64,000 nt of DNA from Tretioscincus oriximinensis (Eukaryota > Chordata > Lepidosauria > Squamata > Gymnophthalmidae): positions 752,191 to 816,190 of the forward strand of contig JAJVDF010000494.1 in assembly GCA_022410635.1 (NCBI GenBank). Reading direction: 5' to 3'. The notes under the pieces were generated by a model that made no database searches, was not told the DNA's origin, and was given only the letters and a program-made list of their open reading frames with translations. Below are positions 11,161 through 25,918 of this stretch, piece by piece (position 1 is the stretch's first letter; each line of letters starts with the position of its first letter). A program made the position numbers and the translations under genes.

Positions 11161-14060
11161 ACTTCCTTACAAGTTTACTTCCTTACAATCAGTAACTTGA
11201 GTCCTGTCTTACTTGTGATGTACTAATTCCTTATTATGAAGGCAAAATATTTGCTGGATCAAGGTGACTGTTTTCTTTTTCCCAAAATGAGGGAATAGTG
11301 TTGCAAGTGTTTTTTTATTTTTTTTTACAGTAGGCAAATACAATGCAAGATTACTGAAAAGTATTATTTTTGTATTGCTTAGAGGTATATTGTTCAGACT
11401 ATTTTTAAACAATTTCTGAAACAAAGAATGCTGCTACTTAACAGTGTAAAGTCTGAGTTCTGCTTAATCTAAAAACCTTCAGCTAAGCATGGTTTTTGGA
11501 AAATAATTTTTCCAGCCAAACCTTTTGTTGGCATGNCTACTTCTGACTGCATCTTTATAGCATAGTATGTCAGGATCACTGTTGCTCCTATGTATATTGG
11601 TTATGGGCTCCTGTATGCCAGGAGTACTGGGTTATGTTGGTCAATTCGCCCTGCAGTTTTACTTTGACCATAACAGAGCAATCGGACGTCCTTCATTCAA
11701 GATTTGGAGAGATTTAGATTGCACTGTAACGTGCCAAAAACCTGGGGTTGGGGGAAGAACAGGTTTGACCTGAATTAATAAAAATCTTTTCTATATTTAA
11801 ACATATAGCCACATGTAGAATTCTGCAAAAGATGCAGATTTAAAATTCTGCACGCAAACGTTTTTCAGCTTTCCCAAAATTGTCAATTATATTTTAAGGT
11901 TATATCGTTCATAAAATATATACAATGTAGGGAACAGTGATCTTTCTTTTAAAAGCTACATTTTTGAGAAATTTATAAATATATTTATATACCTTTTTTA
12001 ATTTCACTATGTTTGCAATACTTTGTATGTTTATATTTTTAATACTGTATTCATGTTTTTATCCATTGTAATCCAGAGGGCAGGTCTCCTGTTCCGGAGT
12101 ATAGCCATACAGTTCTCCTTCATTTATATACAGAATGTCTGGAGGAGATATTCTTGCTTGTTTGTGTCTTTTTATGTTCCCTTAAACTTATCTAAATGAA
12201 GAATTTTTATCAGTATTATGAAAGAATCGTTGTTGCCAAATTGCTAAGTTTTAAATGAAGGCACTGAAAACTAATTTTCAGCTACGTTGTATTGTTAAAT
12301 GTGAGAAGTGTTTTTTGATCAAAAGAAAAGGAAAACTTTGCAATAAAATATGAAATATTTTATTTTAATACAAATAATGTTTATATTCCTTGTGTTCTTC
12401 AAAATATATGAAATCTTAAACTTGACCTATAAAGTTGTATGCTTTAATATTATTATTAAATTAATATGAATGAATACCTTGTGTTAGTAATCATGTCCTG
12501 TAGTTCTCTGAATTGATTCTTTATTTTGATTACAACAAAGGGATGTACATGAAAGCAATGATTTTGCAGTCCACTTGGTGAGATAAGCTATTGGAGTGGA
12601 TTCTGGTTAAAAGTAAAACAGTTAAGTAAGCAGCACAAACCAACTATATTTACAGTTCTAGATAATTTAGAACCAACAGCAGTATGATGACCTACTTTTG
12701 TAGCAAGTCATGTGAAGAGACTTAGATGTACAACTAGGGTTGCTACATGTCATGGATTTCATAGACCATTAGCAAATTTAGGGTGTTGTGTAGACTAAAA
12801 AGAGAAAATCTGTAATTTTGTGGAGAGGGGGTAGAGCTTGATACAGTTGGGGAAGGATTACAAATTTAATCTGATTTAGAAGATTGGATTGCCCTATGTA
12901 GTTCTTGCAACACAAGTTAACAATTTGAAAATAATCCTCAGAGAGAAACCCATGCAGAATCCCAACCTAAACTATACATGATTTGTTTGCAAAACCCAAA
13001 AACAAATGGAAGCCAGAACAATGTCAGTAGCCATGTTTATGAAACAAAATTCATTGATATGGATGAGGATTGAAATTGAACAACATAGTCTTATCAATAG
13101 AATCAGTTTAAGTTGCATTAAAGATCCAGAGCACATACCGGTACATTATACAAAAAATCCAACAACTGCAATCAGCCAAACAATTGGTAGAGAATATATG
13201 ATGTGTGCATGCTAGCAGAAGGAAAGAAGGCAAAGTTTCCCCATCTCTTTGCATGTCTTTATATAGTTAGCCATCATTTTTCTCATTTTATTCTTCTCAC
13301 TCCCCAAATACATTGTGTGCACATATGCACACATATAAGATGTTTTTCTACCATTAGCTACAAAATGTGCAAATGAAAGCAAATTTAATGCTCTAGATGC
13401 ATAGTTCTAGCCATAGCGTTGCAGTTTCATTTTGGGCTACCTTTATCATTGTAGAATTTGATCGCAGAAGCAAGCAACAGGTTGTCCGTCCACATCAGCA
13501 GTTTTCCCTTTTTCAATGAGCCAAGAGAGCTCCAGTTTTGGATTGAGGGGAAAAAGAGGGCTCTGATGTCTGAGTCAAGATTGAAACATCTTGTGATGGC
13601 AGAGGAAGAAAAGGGAGCATTCCAATTCTTTAAATTCACATGGGGCTGGTACTGGTTTTGAAGACTCCCCTCTTCCTCCTTTTCAGATTGAAATGATGGG
13701 GAGGGGGTTGTGTACAGACAGCGAGCCCTTGCATTAAGGCAGCTAAGTCAAGGTCACATATTCATAGAGATGAAGCCAGCTCTGAACCCTTTACGAAAAT
13801 AATTCATTTATTCTTCTATGACAATGTCTGCTAATGCTGCTATATATTTTTCCTCAGAATATGTACCTTTTTCCTCTGACTTACTTGTCCCTTTCTCCGG
13901 TCAAAAAATTCATAATTTAAGCAGCACTGAAACTTGAAAACTTCAAATTTGCATGACTGCATAATCAAGTAAGACCACACTTTTAGAATCCTTTTGCATA
14001 ATAAGACTTGCTAGTCAGCATATATTTGTTCAAGTTACACTGCTTCAGAATAATTATCTG
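11161..14060. other. AT-rich gap between RECK and ZPBP-like 3' ends
   Basis: No exon, RNA gene or clear repeat recognised. It separates two convergent genes. The short open frame at 11567-11773 is treated as chance. Confidence 0.5.
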
Positions 14061-14464
14061 AATATTTTTTTTAACTTTATTTGTAACTTTAATACACAAT
14101 AGATGTCACATCAATACACAACCATATGCCATACCTTTCCCCACATTGCTCTAACTTTTGTTTGAGTGTTAAAAGTTTTTTATGGAGTGAGTTGCCACAA
14201 CCGTTTCCCTGGCCAGTTTGACTCTTCACAAGTAGGCCGTTGAGAGTAGATACTTTAAAAGCAACATTTTCGTGAAACCTGAAGTGTCTATGAAGAAAAC
14301 TGTACCTGCGATGGTTTCAAGGAGAGATGGCTGTGACGTCCTACCTTCAAACATTAAGTGACGCCACTTCTCAGTTTTCCTAGAATTGTATTCTGTGGCA
14401 GGATTGAAACCACTTCTTTAACTGTACCTTCGTGTACAATTTTAAAGAACTTATTCTACAGCAA
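14060..14464 (-). other. ZPBP-like 3' UTR with poly(A) signal
   Basis: Noncoding after the stop. AATAAA on the minus strand (plus TTTATT at 14076-14081) is the first good polyadenylation signal, giving a 3' UTR of about 400 nt. The cleavage site is inferred. Confidence 0.5.
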
Positions 14465-14855
14465 CTAGGGCAGATTGTGCTTCATTAAATTTATTAGTTT
14501 TTGCTGATAGGGTGGCAAGTTATCTGGAATTAAATTATGTTCTTTTTGTGAAGTTGGTGATAACTGTTCTTCAAAGCTAGTATCTAATTCACTAGGTCTT
14601 GTGGGCTCTGGAGATAATGTACCAGCAGGTGTGGAGTTCTCTGATGCTTCATAAGTGCTTAATAATTCCATGGATTCTTCTAGAACATCTACTTTGCTTT
14701 TTTGTATTTTGATAGGACATAATTTCATTCTTTGGGCTTGTATTTCAGCATCATTTGCAATGTTTGCAAATGCCTTCAGCCTCCTTTTAAGCTCTGATTC
14801 TGCTTCCTGGATGTACTGACCTGCTATTGTTTTTTTGAAACATTTAGTTATGATG
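14465..14855 (-). CDS. ZPBP-like exon 10: cytoplasmic tail
   Basis: Acceptor TCTCACAG before 14855; TAG at 14467-14465; 391 nt. It begins IIITKCFKKT, then a charged helix-prone stretch (YIQEAESELKRRLKAF), then a Ser/Thr/Pro/Glu-rich low-complexity part and an end LPPYQQKLINLMKHNLP. No known tail domain. The long open frame fits real coding sequence. Confidence 0.82.
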
Positions 14856-17800
14856 CTGTGAGAAAGATAGGAAAGAAAAGTAGTTTAGAAGTGATATTAC
14901 AGTTTAAGTTGTGCTCACATTTAATTTTTGACCCAGCTTCAGTTCAACTTCAGAATGCGGTGTCACTTCAGCAAAGTGACTACTTGTTTTCTTTCCACTT
15001 AACTAATGTAAAAGGTGAATTTTTAAGTTAGAAGATGTTTTATCCAAAAACTTGGGGCATGTTCATGCTTATCTGCCTTAATTTACTAGTAAAAGTAAGT
15101 AGTTTGCAGTTTGGGGTTAGCTGTAAGCAGTGGGCTTTAGTTAAAGTGTTTAGCTAAAGTCTAGCTTTGGCTGGTTGGAGAACTAAAAAAAATGATCCAA
15201 GACGATGTGCAGCCACACAAATTTGTATGGAGCAGGGAAATCCACTTTAGAAGTAGGTTACAGTCTGTCTCTGCTAAGCCAAATAAAGGAAGAAAGCCTC
15301 TGTGCTTCAGCTTGTTAACTTCCATTGCTATTGGAGGCAGATAGGACTTCTGTGTGCGCTGATAGAGAGTTACATTAGAAGCCAGTTCCAAGCATACAAA
15401 TCTGATGCATGTGCAAATGTGCTACTGCTATTGTGGATTAACCAGCGTTGCTGCACATCTAGAGCAGATTAAAGTGCTTTACCAATAATCAATTTTAAGG
15501 GCTGTTGTTGTTCTACACTTCAGTCATGTCTGATTTTCCATGACCCCATAGATCATAGCATACCAGGCCTCTCTTATCTTCCACAGCATCCCCAAACCTG
15601 GCCATGGTCATGTTGGTTACAACATATCTAATGTGTTTACCACTATGCCTGTGCAAATGATGTGGAACAGAAAGATTCCTAAAACAGGGCAAGTCTGGAA
15701 ACAGTGCCTCTGAATCAAAATTGAATTCTGGAACATAGAACAGAACCTCCAATAAATTAAAAGGCATACATCTTGATAATTACTGCAATATGATTCTTGG
15801 AAGCGGATAGAATATGCCATAATAAAATGAGCATAAGAATTCCATCTTACTACACATAACTCTCAGAACTCAAATTTCCATTTGTCACACACTGAGAGCT
15901 GATTATCAATTTCTTGCCTCTGCTTTCCACATACATGCTGGCAATCAGAGCTGGCTATTTCTGGTGAATCTGAGGAGATGTTCTTAGAAATAAGCCAGAA
16001 AGAGTGTAGTGTTTCAACATCTGGGGCGGGGGGGCACACTTTATCGACATCTACAGATTAGAGAGCTACAGAAGTTAAATTTCTTACATCCAAACTGTCA
16101 CAAAGATAAAACTGGTTGCTGCTGAGGATATTAAAAAGACCATCCACATAGGGAGAATTTCTGAAAAACAAAATAGCAACGCTGTTCATTAGGTTCTTAC
16201 ACAGATGTGCAGAGGATTATTTAGATCATGTAAGAGAAAAAAAGCATTATAAATTATAGCATTTATTTATTTTATTTGTACTTATTCCCCACCCTATACC
16301 CGAAGGTCTCAGCATGAAACATACTATTAATAAATGAAATTTCAAAATTATATATTGCGATGACTGGTCAAAAGTGGGAGTGGCTTCCCTGAGTTGCCAA
16401 TTGGGTGGTTCCAATCCGGAACCGGTTAGAAGCTGAGGAAAGGACTATAAAGGGAATGTTGGGGCTTTGCAAGGGGCTTCAGTTAGGGTGAGCTGGAGTC
16501 AGATACTTCAATTTGGGGTTAGCTGTAAGCAGTGGGCTTTAGTTAAAGTGTTTAGCTAAAGTCTAACTTTGGTCGGTTGGAGAACTAAAGTGAGCCTGAG
16601 TCTGTAAGTCAATACAAGGCTGCAGTCACACATTTTTAAAAAACCCTTCTCACAATGGGAGAATCTATGATATGTGTTGTGAAAGTTACCGTTCTCTTTT
16701 GAAATAGTTTAAATTATTTGGGGGTTTATTCACTGGGTCATATTTCAGATTATATTGTGGAGTAAGAAGCAGCCATCCCACACCAGAGAACATAAGAGAA
16801 GCTCTGCTGGATCAAGTCCAATCCAACAAGTGCATCTCAAGGAGAAGGCAAAACCTTTGCCTGCTTGACTCCCTAAACAAATGGCTTTCAGAGGAACCCA
16901 CCCTGTTATACCAACTGGAGGCAATACTAAGGCATCCACTTTGATACACTTGGTCTCTTATATGCCAGTGAAAATTATAGCAGACCTTGCAAAAGTCTAC
17001 CAACCAGGACTGGATTTAGGCTGTATTTTGCCCATTGGCTTTAATTTACTAACTTATTTACTTACTTACTTATTTTACTTCCCCTCTTCCCTCAGCTATT
17101 TTGGGTTTTATAATAATCATAGCAATAAAAAATATTGATACCTTCTTAGTACTACCAGTATCTATATTTTGCCTAAATACATTCCTGGTACCAACATACA
17201 ATTGGCAGGCTGCTATTCCTGGTGTTATCTAATTTAAGGTCAGATGTTTGGTTTAAATTTAAATTGTCTTAAGAAAGTTTATTCTGTTACTTTTAGTCTA
17301 TGAAATCCTTGTTAAACAACTATTAGCCGGTTTTTTATTTAAAATACAAAACTGTGAGGGAAACATTTCTGTAGGTATAAACCTATATGCTTTTGACTCA
17401 TCTGTTGATTATAAGTAATCACTTTATATACATTTCCTAACCTTAACTTGTATTTTGTCTTTTTCATAAACAAATAAACAAACGGAAAGTCTTATTTTTA
17501 TGATAGTACAATTCATAATACCAGAAAACATCATCGTGAATAATATAACTTTATCTCTGATAAGCCTGTCACACAGCACAGGGTAGTAATGAAGGAGGTA
17601 AATCAGTAAAATTTATGTCAAAACACACCCTGCAGCCTTACCATACACAGCCACGCATTTGAAAATATAGTGATCTTCACTTTACTGATTTATATGGGCA
17701 AAGGACTGTTCTAATTGCTGCTCTAACCTCCTGCTTCAACTGCATGAATATATGAATAGATAACGAAGGGATTGTAATAAAATATCTGGTTTTCACTTGT

Positions 17801-20800
17801 CGTATTTGCAGCTGCTACACTCTACACCCTCTCATTTGAAGTGAAAATCCTTTCCTATTGTTAATCTGTATTTCAGGTGTGCAGAATATGACTCAGTTAT
17901 TATGAAGATAGTTAAATTTAGACAGTATTTATTCTTGGGTAATCCAGAGGTACCAATGGATCAGGAAATGGGAATATCTTTTGAAAAAAAACCATGTTCA
18001 TCTGACTGAATCCAACCTAATCTGAGATGTCTACAGTCAAGTATAATTTTGAAAATGCAGAAATACAGTTTCTAATTGTATGTCCATTTGGTTGGGGTGT
18101 TGATAGTTAGAAAAGCATACAGGTGTGTGGAATAAATTGCATATACAGGGTGCTTCAAAAAAATGTATACGCACTGTGAACTTCCATAGAAAATTTATTT
18201 ACTGTTCTACTGTTCTACAAAGTTAAATTTCAGGAAATTAGAAAGCTTAAAGTCCAATGTAAATAAAACGTAAATAACAAATGAGTACGAGTCACCACTG
18301 ATTGTGTACATTGTATGGAAGTTCAAAGTGTGTATACATTTTTTGAAGCACCCTGTAGAATATTTGGTGGTTGTTTCTATGTACCATGTGTATGTCTGTT
18401 AATAATGTGGTTATACAAAATACAAAAGGTTATTTTTATCACAGTTATCATGGGGATACTTTTAACAAATTCCTTCTGTTTAGATTTTCTTTCTATTATT
18501 TTACACTTAGAGATTACACAGTACAGTGAAGCACTAGCAGCAGGAGGAGAGGGATGAGGAGGGATGGCCAATGTATGGTTAACGGGGATGGCCAATGATT
18601 GGACTGGCCTTGGGTCCACTAGAAGCCAAATGTCTTTCCATTCTCAGCAGCCTCTTCATACCATTGTCCAAAATCAGGGAACCGTCAAAGAGCCGGGAAG
18701 AACAAGCTGGAAACAGCTCACTTCCTATAATGATGTTCTCTGATGGGAGGATTAATGCTGAATGACAGGATTAGAAGCTTGCCAGCTAACCCCCTCTGGA
18801 TTTCCCACCACTAGGAAGTTTCTACCATCTGCCCTGTCCCCAAAACACCCAGTTATACTATGGAGCATCCTGATTTATGAACTAGTCCTGAGATGAGATA
18901 ACATGAGCAGTATTCTTCAGCCTTTACCCAGATTCTTTTGGGGGAATTCCCTGAAATCCCATGTGGCTCTCAGTCCAGCTCAATACCAATCTGTTTTCCA
19001 TTCAGATTAAACAAAAAGGAGTGAGGACAGCATATGTTGTTTACCCCATTTTAATTGAAATGTTAGACTATTCCAGGATATAATTCAGAATAATGCCCAG
19101 TGCAGGGCTTTAACTGTTTTAAACACCATTAAATTTGTGCAGCCTGCCTTGAAATAAAAGAAAATTAAGACAAATCCAAAATAGTTATTTATCAAATCTT
19201 TCTATCCACATGATGTATCTCACTTGTGCATGTGCCGAGTAGAATTCCAGGAGTAAACGCAGAAAATGAAAATCCAAAATTGATTTCATCTCCTGGCATC
19301 CTCTAAATTTCAGTTTAGCAAAATGGAAGTATNTTGGCCATGATAATATACTGCATATCTGCTTTGTAAATACTAAATGGATTACTAATGGAATATTTAT
19401 TAGTTATAAATAGTAATGGATTATTAATGGAATGAAATGAGAACTGTTATGTGTGTGAAAACTAAGTGCGATGTATATAAATGTAGTAATAACTTACTAT
19501 GACACTTTTTTANTGTCTTTGCACCTGGTTCATCACTGCTCTGTGCTTTTGGACAGTTTTTACATGCTGCTTGTCCATATTTTTCATTGTAAGATCCAGC
19601 AGGACAAAGAATGCAGATGGTCCCATATTGTGCACTGTATCTGCCTGGCGGACATGTTACTATTCAAAAGTAAGCAAAAGAGCATAGGTTTAATTAGTAC
19701 AGTCTTCCATCATTAGCTATTACTTTTACTAGCTTTTGTTTATACATAGAAGGCAGTAGTTGTTACCTTGAGGGTTAGACAAAGTCTTATCTTGCCTAAA
19801 AGGAAAGCCTCAGACCTACGTTGCATAACCTTCTTCATGTGGCCAATAATGGCAGTTTGAAGGTTTGACAATCCCAGAACTAGAAAATAGCATACAGTGT
19901 TGTGGTATAAGAGGAATTGCCTTGCAATGTGCTATGATTTTTGCTGAATTCTCTTTGAATTAGAAAATGCAGCAGAGAAGGCAACAGGGTTCAGATCCTT
20001 GAATCTAGAGACCGGCTAGGGATGGCACCGATGAGAATACTGGTTTCATAAAGGTGTGATCATGTGGTTCTCTGCCACAATTGCCCCATCTGCAGATGTG
20101 TAAAAATGTGTCACATCATTTCCAAAATAAGTGCCTAAAATGATTATCTCACTGCTCTTCAATGCCACCGACTGATTGTCCATCTGTTGGGTTACAGTGG
20201 CCTTCATTGGTCAACCATCTCTAAGATCCATTTCTAGGTTATGATTATCCACAAGAACTTCTGTAGCTTCTCATTTAATTTGACCTCCAAAATAAGTCAC
20301 CTTTGGAATGATTATTACCATATGGAAAAAGCACACTTTCAGAGGCTTCAAGATGCAGCAAGTTATTTTGGGTAACTTATACCTGATCTTTGGACCTCAC
20401 ATTTTCTATGGTTAAATTTTCTTTAACCATGTTGCACCCATGGTTAATCACAAGGCAACACATTTTAATTCAGTCCCTTAGCTTCAACACAAGACCTGGC
20501 AGTTTGAAGTGATACTTCAGGACCTCACTTTCTGATCAACTGCAGTAATACAAGCATATAAAGACTTCTAGAATCCCTGGGGGTGGGAGAAAGTACTTCA
20601 TCGTCATTGCTCTACTCTACACATCCATCTGAGAAACTAATGCACTTGGATTACTGAAGGTCTTGGAGGTGAGAAGCAAATATGCTTTTGGCTGCAAAGA
20701 CATCTTCCATTCACACACTTCTATGATCTGGAACCTATTCTGCAGCATCTAGAAAACATGTTTAGCTGACAAACACGTCACCATCTACTCTTGGAACAAT

Positions 20801-23800
20801 GGGAAATATAGTGCAACCTTCCAGTTTTTTACTGAATTAAAATTAATTACCTTCCCATTCATAACATTTTAGCATTATACTATATTTTTCATCTATACAG
20901 ACTTTTTTATTCCGTTCAAAATCATCCAGTTTGCAAGGTGTGTGTGTAGGGAGATAATCAAATCAAGAGTAGATTTGGATTGATTCCGATTACGCCACTA
21001 AATTTCAGTTCATGCATATTGTGGCCCAATTGGTGTATGTGACTCCAAAAGCCTAAACTGAAGCAGTTTAAATAGCACATCACCAGGGGATCAGTAGCAG
21101 GGAAGCAGGAGCAGGAGTGAAGACAAGAAGGAGGAGAGATCAGGATCACTATTGCCAACAGGGGCGGCAATACTTGGGACAGCCCAGAGCTCACTAGAAA
21201 CCAATGGGAGGGGGGTTATTGACTAGCATGTTTATCCTGCTTTAATGTTAATGTTTCTTGAAAGTCCCTGAGCAACTCTGGTGATGAAGCAGTTAATACA
21301 AATGAAAGAAAGTAAAAAGGAGGGACCCAGTACTCTTTAACAACATTGAAATAATATCAGTAAGAAATTTAGTTTTCTGCAATAGGATTTTCTTCTGTTG
21401 ACCTGATTTATCTCTGTTAAGAGACTAGTTAACAAGTTGACAATAACTTTTTCTAAAAAAATAAGTAATACCTAAAATGTAAATAGTTTATACCATTTTA
21501 CATAGCTTCTCATTAAATTGTGTCAGGAATCACCATTAAATGTGTTTTGGCCTGTGAGGTTCTTTTATTCAATCCTGTTGTATTGCATCATAGCTCAGCT
21601 TTCAACTGCCTCTGGGATTTTTATCTAAGTTTTAATCATTTGATGGTAAAAGTGTTAATACAAATACTAACATAACAAATTAAAAAATTGTTTGGGAACT
21701 CACCACAACAACCTGGGCATCTCATGCTATTGTTATTAGNGTCCAGGTTTTTCCCAAATCCTGGTTTGCAGTGATCTATTTTAACACCATTAAAAGTACC
21801 ACGTATATATCTCAATTGATCACTTTGAGAGGTGTCTGCAGTTTGGCCTTGAAAGAAGTGTTTGATTTTTACATATGCCTAGAAATGTAACAATCAACAG
21901 AAGCATTGAAATGGACTAAATAATATTAGGCAAAATGATGGTAGAAGCATTATAAACAGTAGATCAGGAAAATAAGGTAAGTACAACAAAACAAGTTTTT
22001 AATTTGTTTATTCACATAACTTTGAAAATCTAGCCAGACATTGGTCTGGATCAGAGATTACATATTAATGCAAGCAAACTAGAATAATTGCCTCTGCTAC
22101 TGACATGTCTCCACAAAGCAAAGCCAAAAGTATGCTCTGGGGGAGAGAAGGTATGGATTGTTTAAAACATTTTATTTATATGTGTTGTTGTTGTTGTTGT
22201 TGTTGTGAAGGGCAGGATATAAATCACTTTAAATAAATAAGTAAAAAATTTCCCAGTGACTTTTTCTTACAGTGTTTTAATTTATTTGTCTTGCCTTTGT
22301 ATTCCTTTCACAAAAATTAGGTGTAAACAAATAACATTCCCAATAAAATGCAGACTTGATAAAATGCTTCTGTGACAGATAGGTCACTTCAGATGACCAT
22401 CCACATCCTTCTGGTTTATTTTTCAACTTTCCAGTCTAGCTTACTTTACCTGGAATTTCCAGGTGAATTTCCAAGTGATTGCCCATTCAAAACAGCCATC
22501 GCCTCAAGACCTTTGAACAGTCTCCCAGTGAAGATATGCCAGGCACCAATATTGTATGGTTTTTTTTTTAGCATCTGTTTGAACTCTAGGCTTGTGATTG
22601 TAAGTTTCTTCTGCATGCCTTACCAGTGAGGCAGGTAAGTGATATTTTTGGTATGTTTTATAGATTTGATGTTTTCATTGTTGTAATCTTCATTTGAGGG
22701 ACAAGCTATAAATTCCTGAATGAATGGTCTGATTTTGCAAGTGTGTATGGATATAAATTTAGATGTAGCTAGAGATGCATATCTACACACACACACACTC
22801 ATGTAATCACATGTAATCGAGATAAATCCCATACTTTTGAATGAAATTTCAGAATAATTTAATATTACCGTTTTTACATCACTTGTAGAATTTTCACATT
22901 GAGAGCTTCTGCAAAGTTCTATTCTAGTGGGAGCTGAAGTGAATACTGCAAATTAAGAAAAAGTTACATAGTATATATTTTTAATTCACTTTCTCTGAAA
23001 ATACTGAACATTAATGAAGTTCAAATGCTTTTTCATTTCAGAAACTTCCAGCACTATTCATACGGTATCTACATCACCTGTATTTTATGGTCTTGATTTG
23101 AATGTTACTACAAACAAGTACACACCACTAAAACAACTTATTAATTACCTCAGTTATTATGCAGCCCCTTGATAAATCAGGAAGAAACCATCATTAAGCA
23201 TAATTAGAAGGGTTCAGATGTAATATTTATTTACATCATGTCCATGGACATAATGGCAAGTCACAATAAAATAAATTCCAAGCAGTTCCCAAAGGTTCTG
23301 TGGGCGCCCCTGGTTCTTTACATGGCCCCTGCTATGCAGCCCCACTCCTTAATTCCATCTGGGAGTGCGCAGTTTGGGATAAGAGGTGTGTGTGTGTTTG
23401 CCAACTGATAGCTACGACCCATTGGCTATGGCTTCTCCCCGTTGCCTGGTGGCGATTGGTAGGACTGAGCGGATGGTCCAGCTGATCTTTCCCCTCTGAG
23501 CTTAAAGAAGGCTGGGGCATGGGGGAAACCTTTACCGAAATTCTAGTCCTTAAGAGGAGGGAATTGGCAACCCCTGAATAGTTTTTGTGTCATCCTTAGG
23601 ATGACCAAATCCTGAGACTGATGGCCTGCTGGTGGTCACATATAAGAAGGCAGGAGATGCTTCCATATTGAGAAATGATAGAGGAATGGGAGGAGCTATC
23701 TACCAATGGAGTATGTAAATTTATTTTGAAAGGTGAAATCTCTGTTGCTTCTAGCTTGGAACCTGCAGTAATAACCCATAGTTAAGGCAGTCATCTTTAG

Positions 23801-25826
23801 ATATCTGTGGCCCAAGTTATTTATGGCCTTGTTAACGTTTAACATCTTGAATTGGACATAGTAGCAGATTGGCATCCAGTGCAGCTCTTTTAAGACCAGC
23901 CAGTCATTTCGGTCAGCAGTCTAGCTGCTGTATTCTGTACCAACCGCAGCTTCCGAACCATTTTCAAGGGCAGCCCCATGTTGAGTGCATTACAATAGTC
24001 CATTCTGGAAGTTGTCAGAGTATGAATTATTGTGCCCAGATCATCCCTGTCCAGAAGTGGCTGTAACTAGAAGTGGCACGACCTACTTTTCAAGTGTCAG
24101 TGCAGAGTCTAGAAGCACTCCCAGATTTTGCACCCATCCATTATAGGGCAGTTTTACCCCATCAAGGATAAGATGCCTCCCCACTTCACGAACTCAGGGT
24201 GCTCCAACACACAGCACCTCCATCTTGTCTGTATTCAGCTTCAGTTTATTGGCCTTCATGAGGCCCATCACTGCTTCTAGGCACTTTGATCACCTGTCTT
24301 GATCAGATGGAACAGAGAGATAGAGCTGAGTGTCATCTGCCTATTAACATAAGAACATAAGAAGAGCCACAGCCCATCAAGTCCAGCATTCTTTTTCGCA
24401 CAGAGGCCCACCAGATGCACCTGGCAGTCCGAACAGAGGAAACCAAAATATGCTCCTGTTCATGACTCCCTGCAAATGGTATTTCAGGAGTCCTGCCTGT
24501 TGCTCCATCCCAGAGGCAACATCCAGACATCCATCCTAGGATCCATTTATACCCTTGGTGTCCATAAACCTGTCTAGTCCTGTCTTGAAACTATCCAAGC
24601 TGTTAGCTATCACTTCCTCTTCAGGAAGTAAATTCCACAGGCCAATGACCCTCTGGGTGAAAAAATACTTTCCTTTGTCTGTTCTCACTTTCCTACCCAA
24701 CAGTTTTAAGGAGTGACCCCTGGTCCTTGGTCCCCTGGAGATAGAGAAAACATTTTTTCTCTATTCACCCTGTCAACCCCATGCATGATTTTGTACACTT
24801 CAATCAGATCACCTCTCTATTGATGGCACTTCATTCCAAATCTCTTTATGGCCTCCCCCAGTGGTTTCATATAAATGTTAAACAGCATGGGAGAGTGGAT
24901 TTACCCCTGAGGAACCCCACAAGTGAGCTCCCAGGGTGTCAAGCAAGATTACTCCATCACCACTCTCTGGAAGTGACCTTAGAGATATGGAGCGGAACCA
25001 CTGCAATGCAGTGTCACAGACTTTGCCATCCAATATCTGCTCCTTTATCCAAGCATGAAAAAAGCAGCAAGGGATCTCTCAATGTCTCCTCAGGCATCAC
25101 TCATTTACAGTACCTCTGCTTTACAATGTGTCTAGCACAAAAAACTGGGGAAGAAGAAATATAATGAAATTTCTTTTCATCTTTAGCCTTCATAATCATC
25201 ATAATACTAACCCAGCACATGCCCTCTAAAATATGCTATATTCTCTTTACGGTTTAGCTCAGTTTTATGCACTTAAATTCTCAGTATTTTCTTTTATGAA
25301 AGATTCAAAAATTAAATTTAAGTAGGAAGTTACCTGCAAAATGGAAGATAATTGTATGAGTTATCTTTTCCAGTGTATCTGTCGAAGCATGGCACTGTGC
25401 ATTCCATTGCCTGATTTCACATCCCACATCATGGACTAAACTTCCCAGTTGCTCTAAAAGATATTTTTCAAATGAAGCAACAGTTTTGGTTGCACAGGTC
25501 CCAACTGCGAATTGAGCTGACAGATGTATACTCTTCCCTGGCATGTGATACACTAATTGAAATTAAAAGGAAAATGTTGTCTCTTAACATTTTGTGCTAA
25601 TGATCTAAAGCTAATATTTTGGGACCATAAAATGCCACAGTGATTTTACACCTGCTCATCTGTGATTTCTCTTTAAACCAAAAACAGTCCTCTTAATTTA
25701 GAAATTTTTCACATTAACACTCAAGATATATATAATATACTATAGATATATATACTATATATATCTATATCTATATTTGTATCTATCTATCTATCATCTA
25801 TCTATCTATCTATCTATCTATCCATT

Positions 25827-25861
<35 letters not shown>

Positions 25862-25887
25862 CTATATTATCTATCTATCTATCCATT

Positions 25888-25918
<31 letters not shown>

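Noticed and set aside
11567..11773. 68-codon plus-strand frame with a signal-peptide-like start
   Set aside because: Lies past the RECK stop, has no splice context or family motif and ends quickly; treated as chance.
13427..13661. Overlapping frames on both strands
   Set aside because: No motif, splice sites or conservation cue; compositional chance.
19471..19716. 81-codon plus-strand frame
   Set aside because: Antisense shadow of ZPBP-like exon 8, whose minus-strand reading has cysteine modules and proper splice sites.
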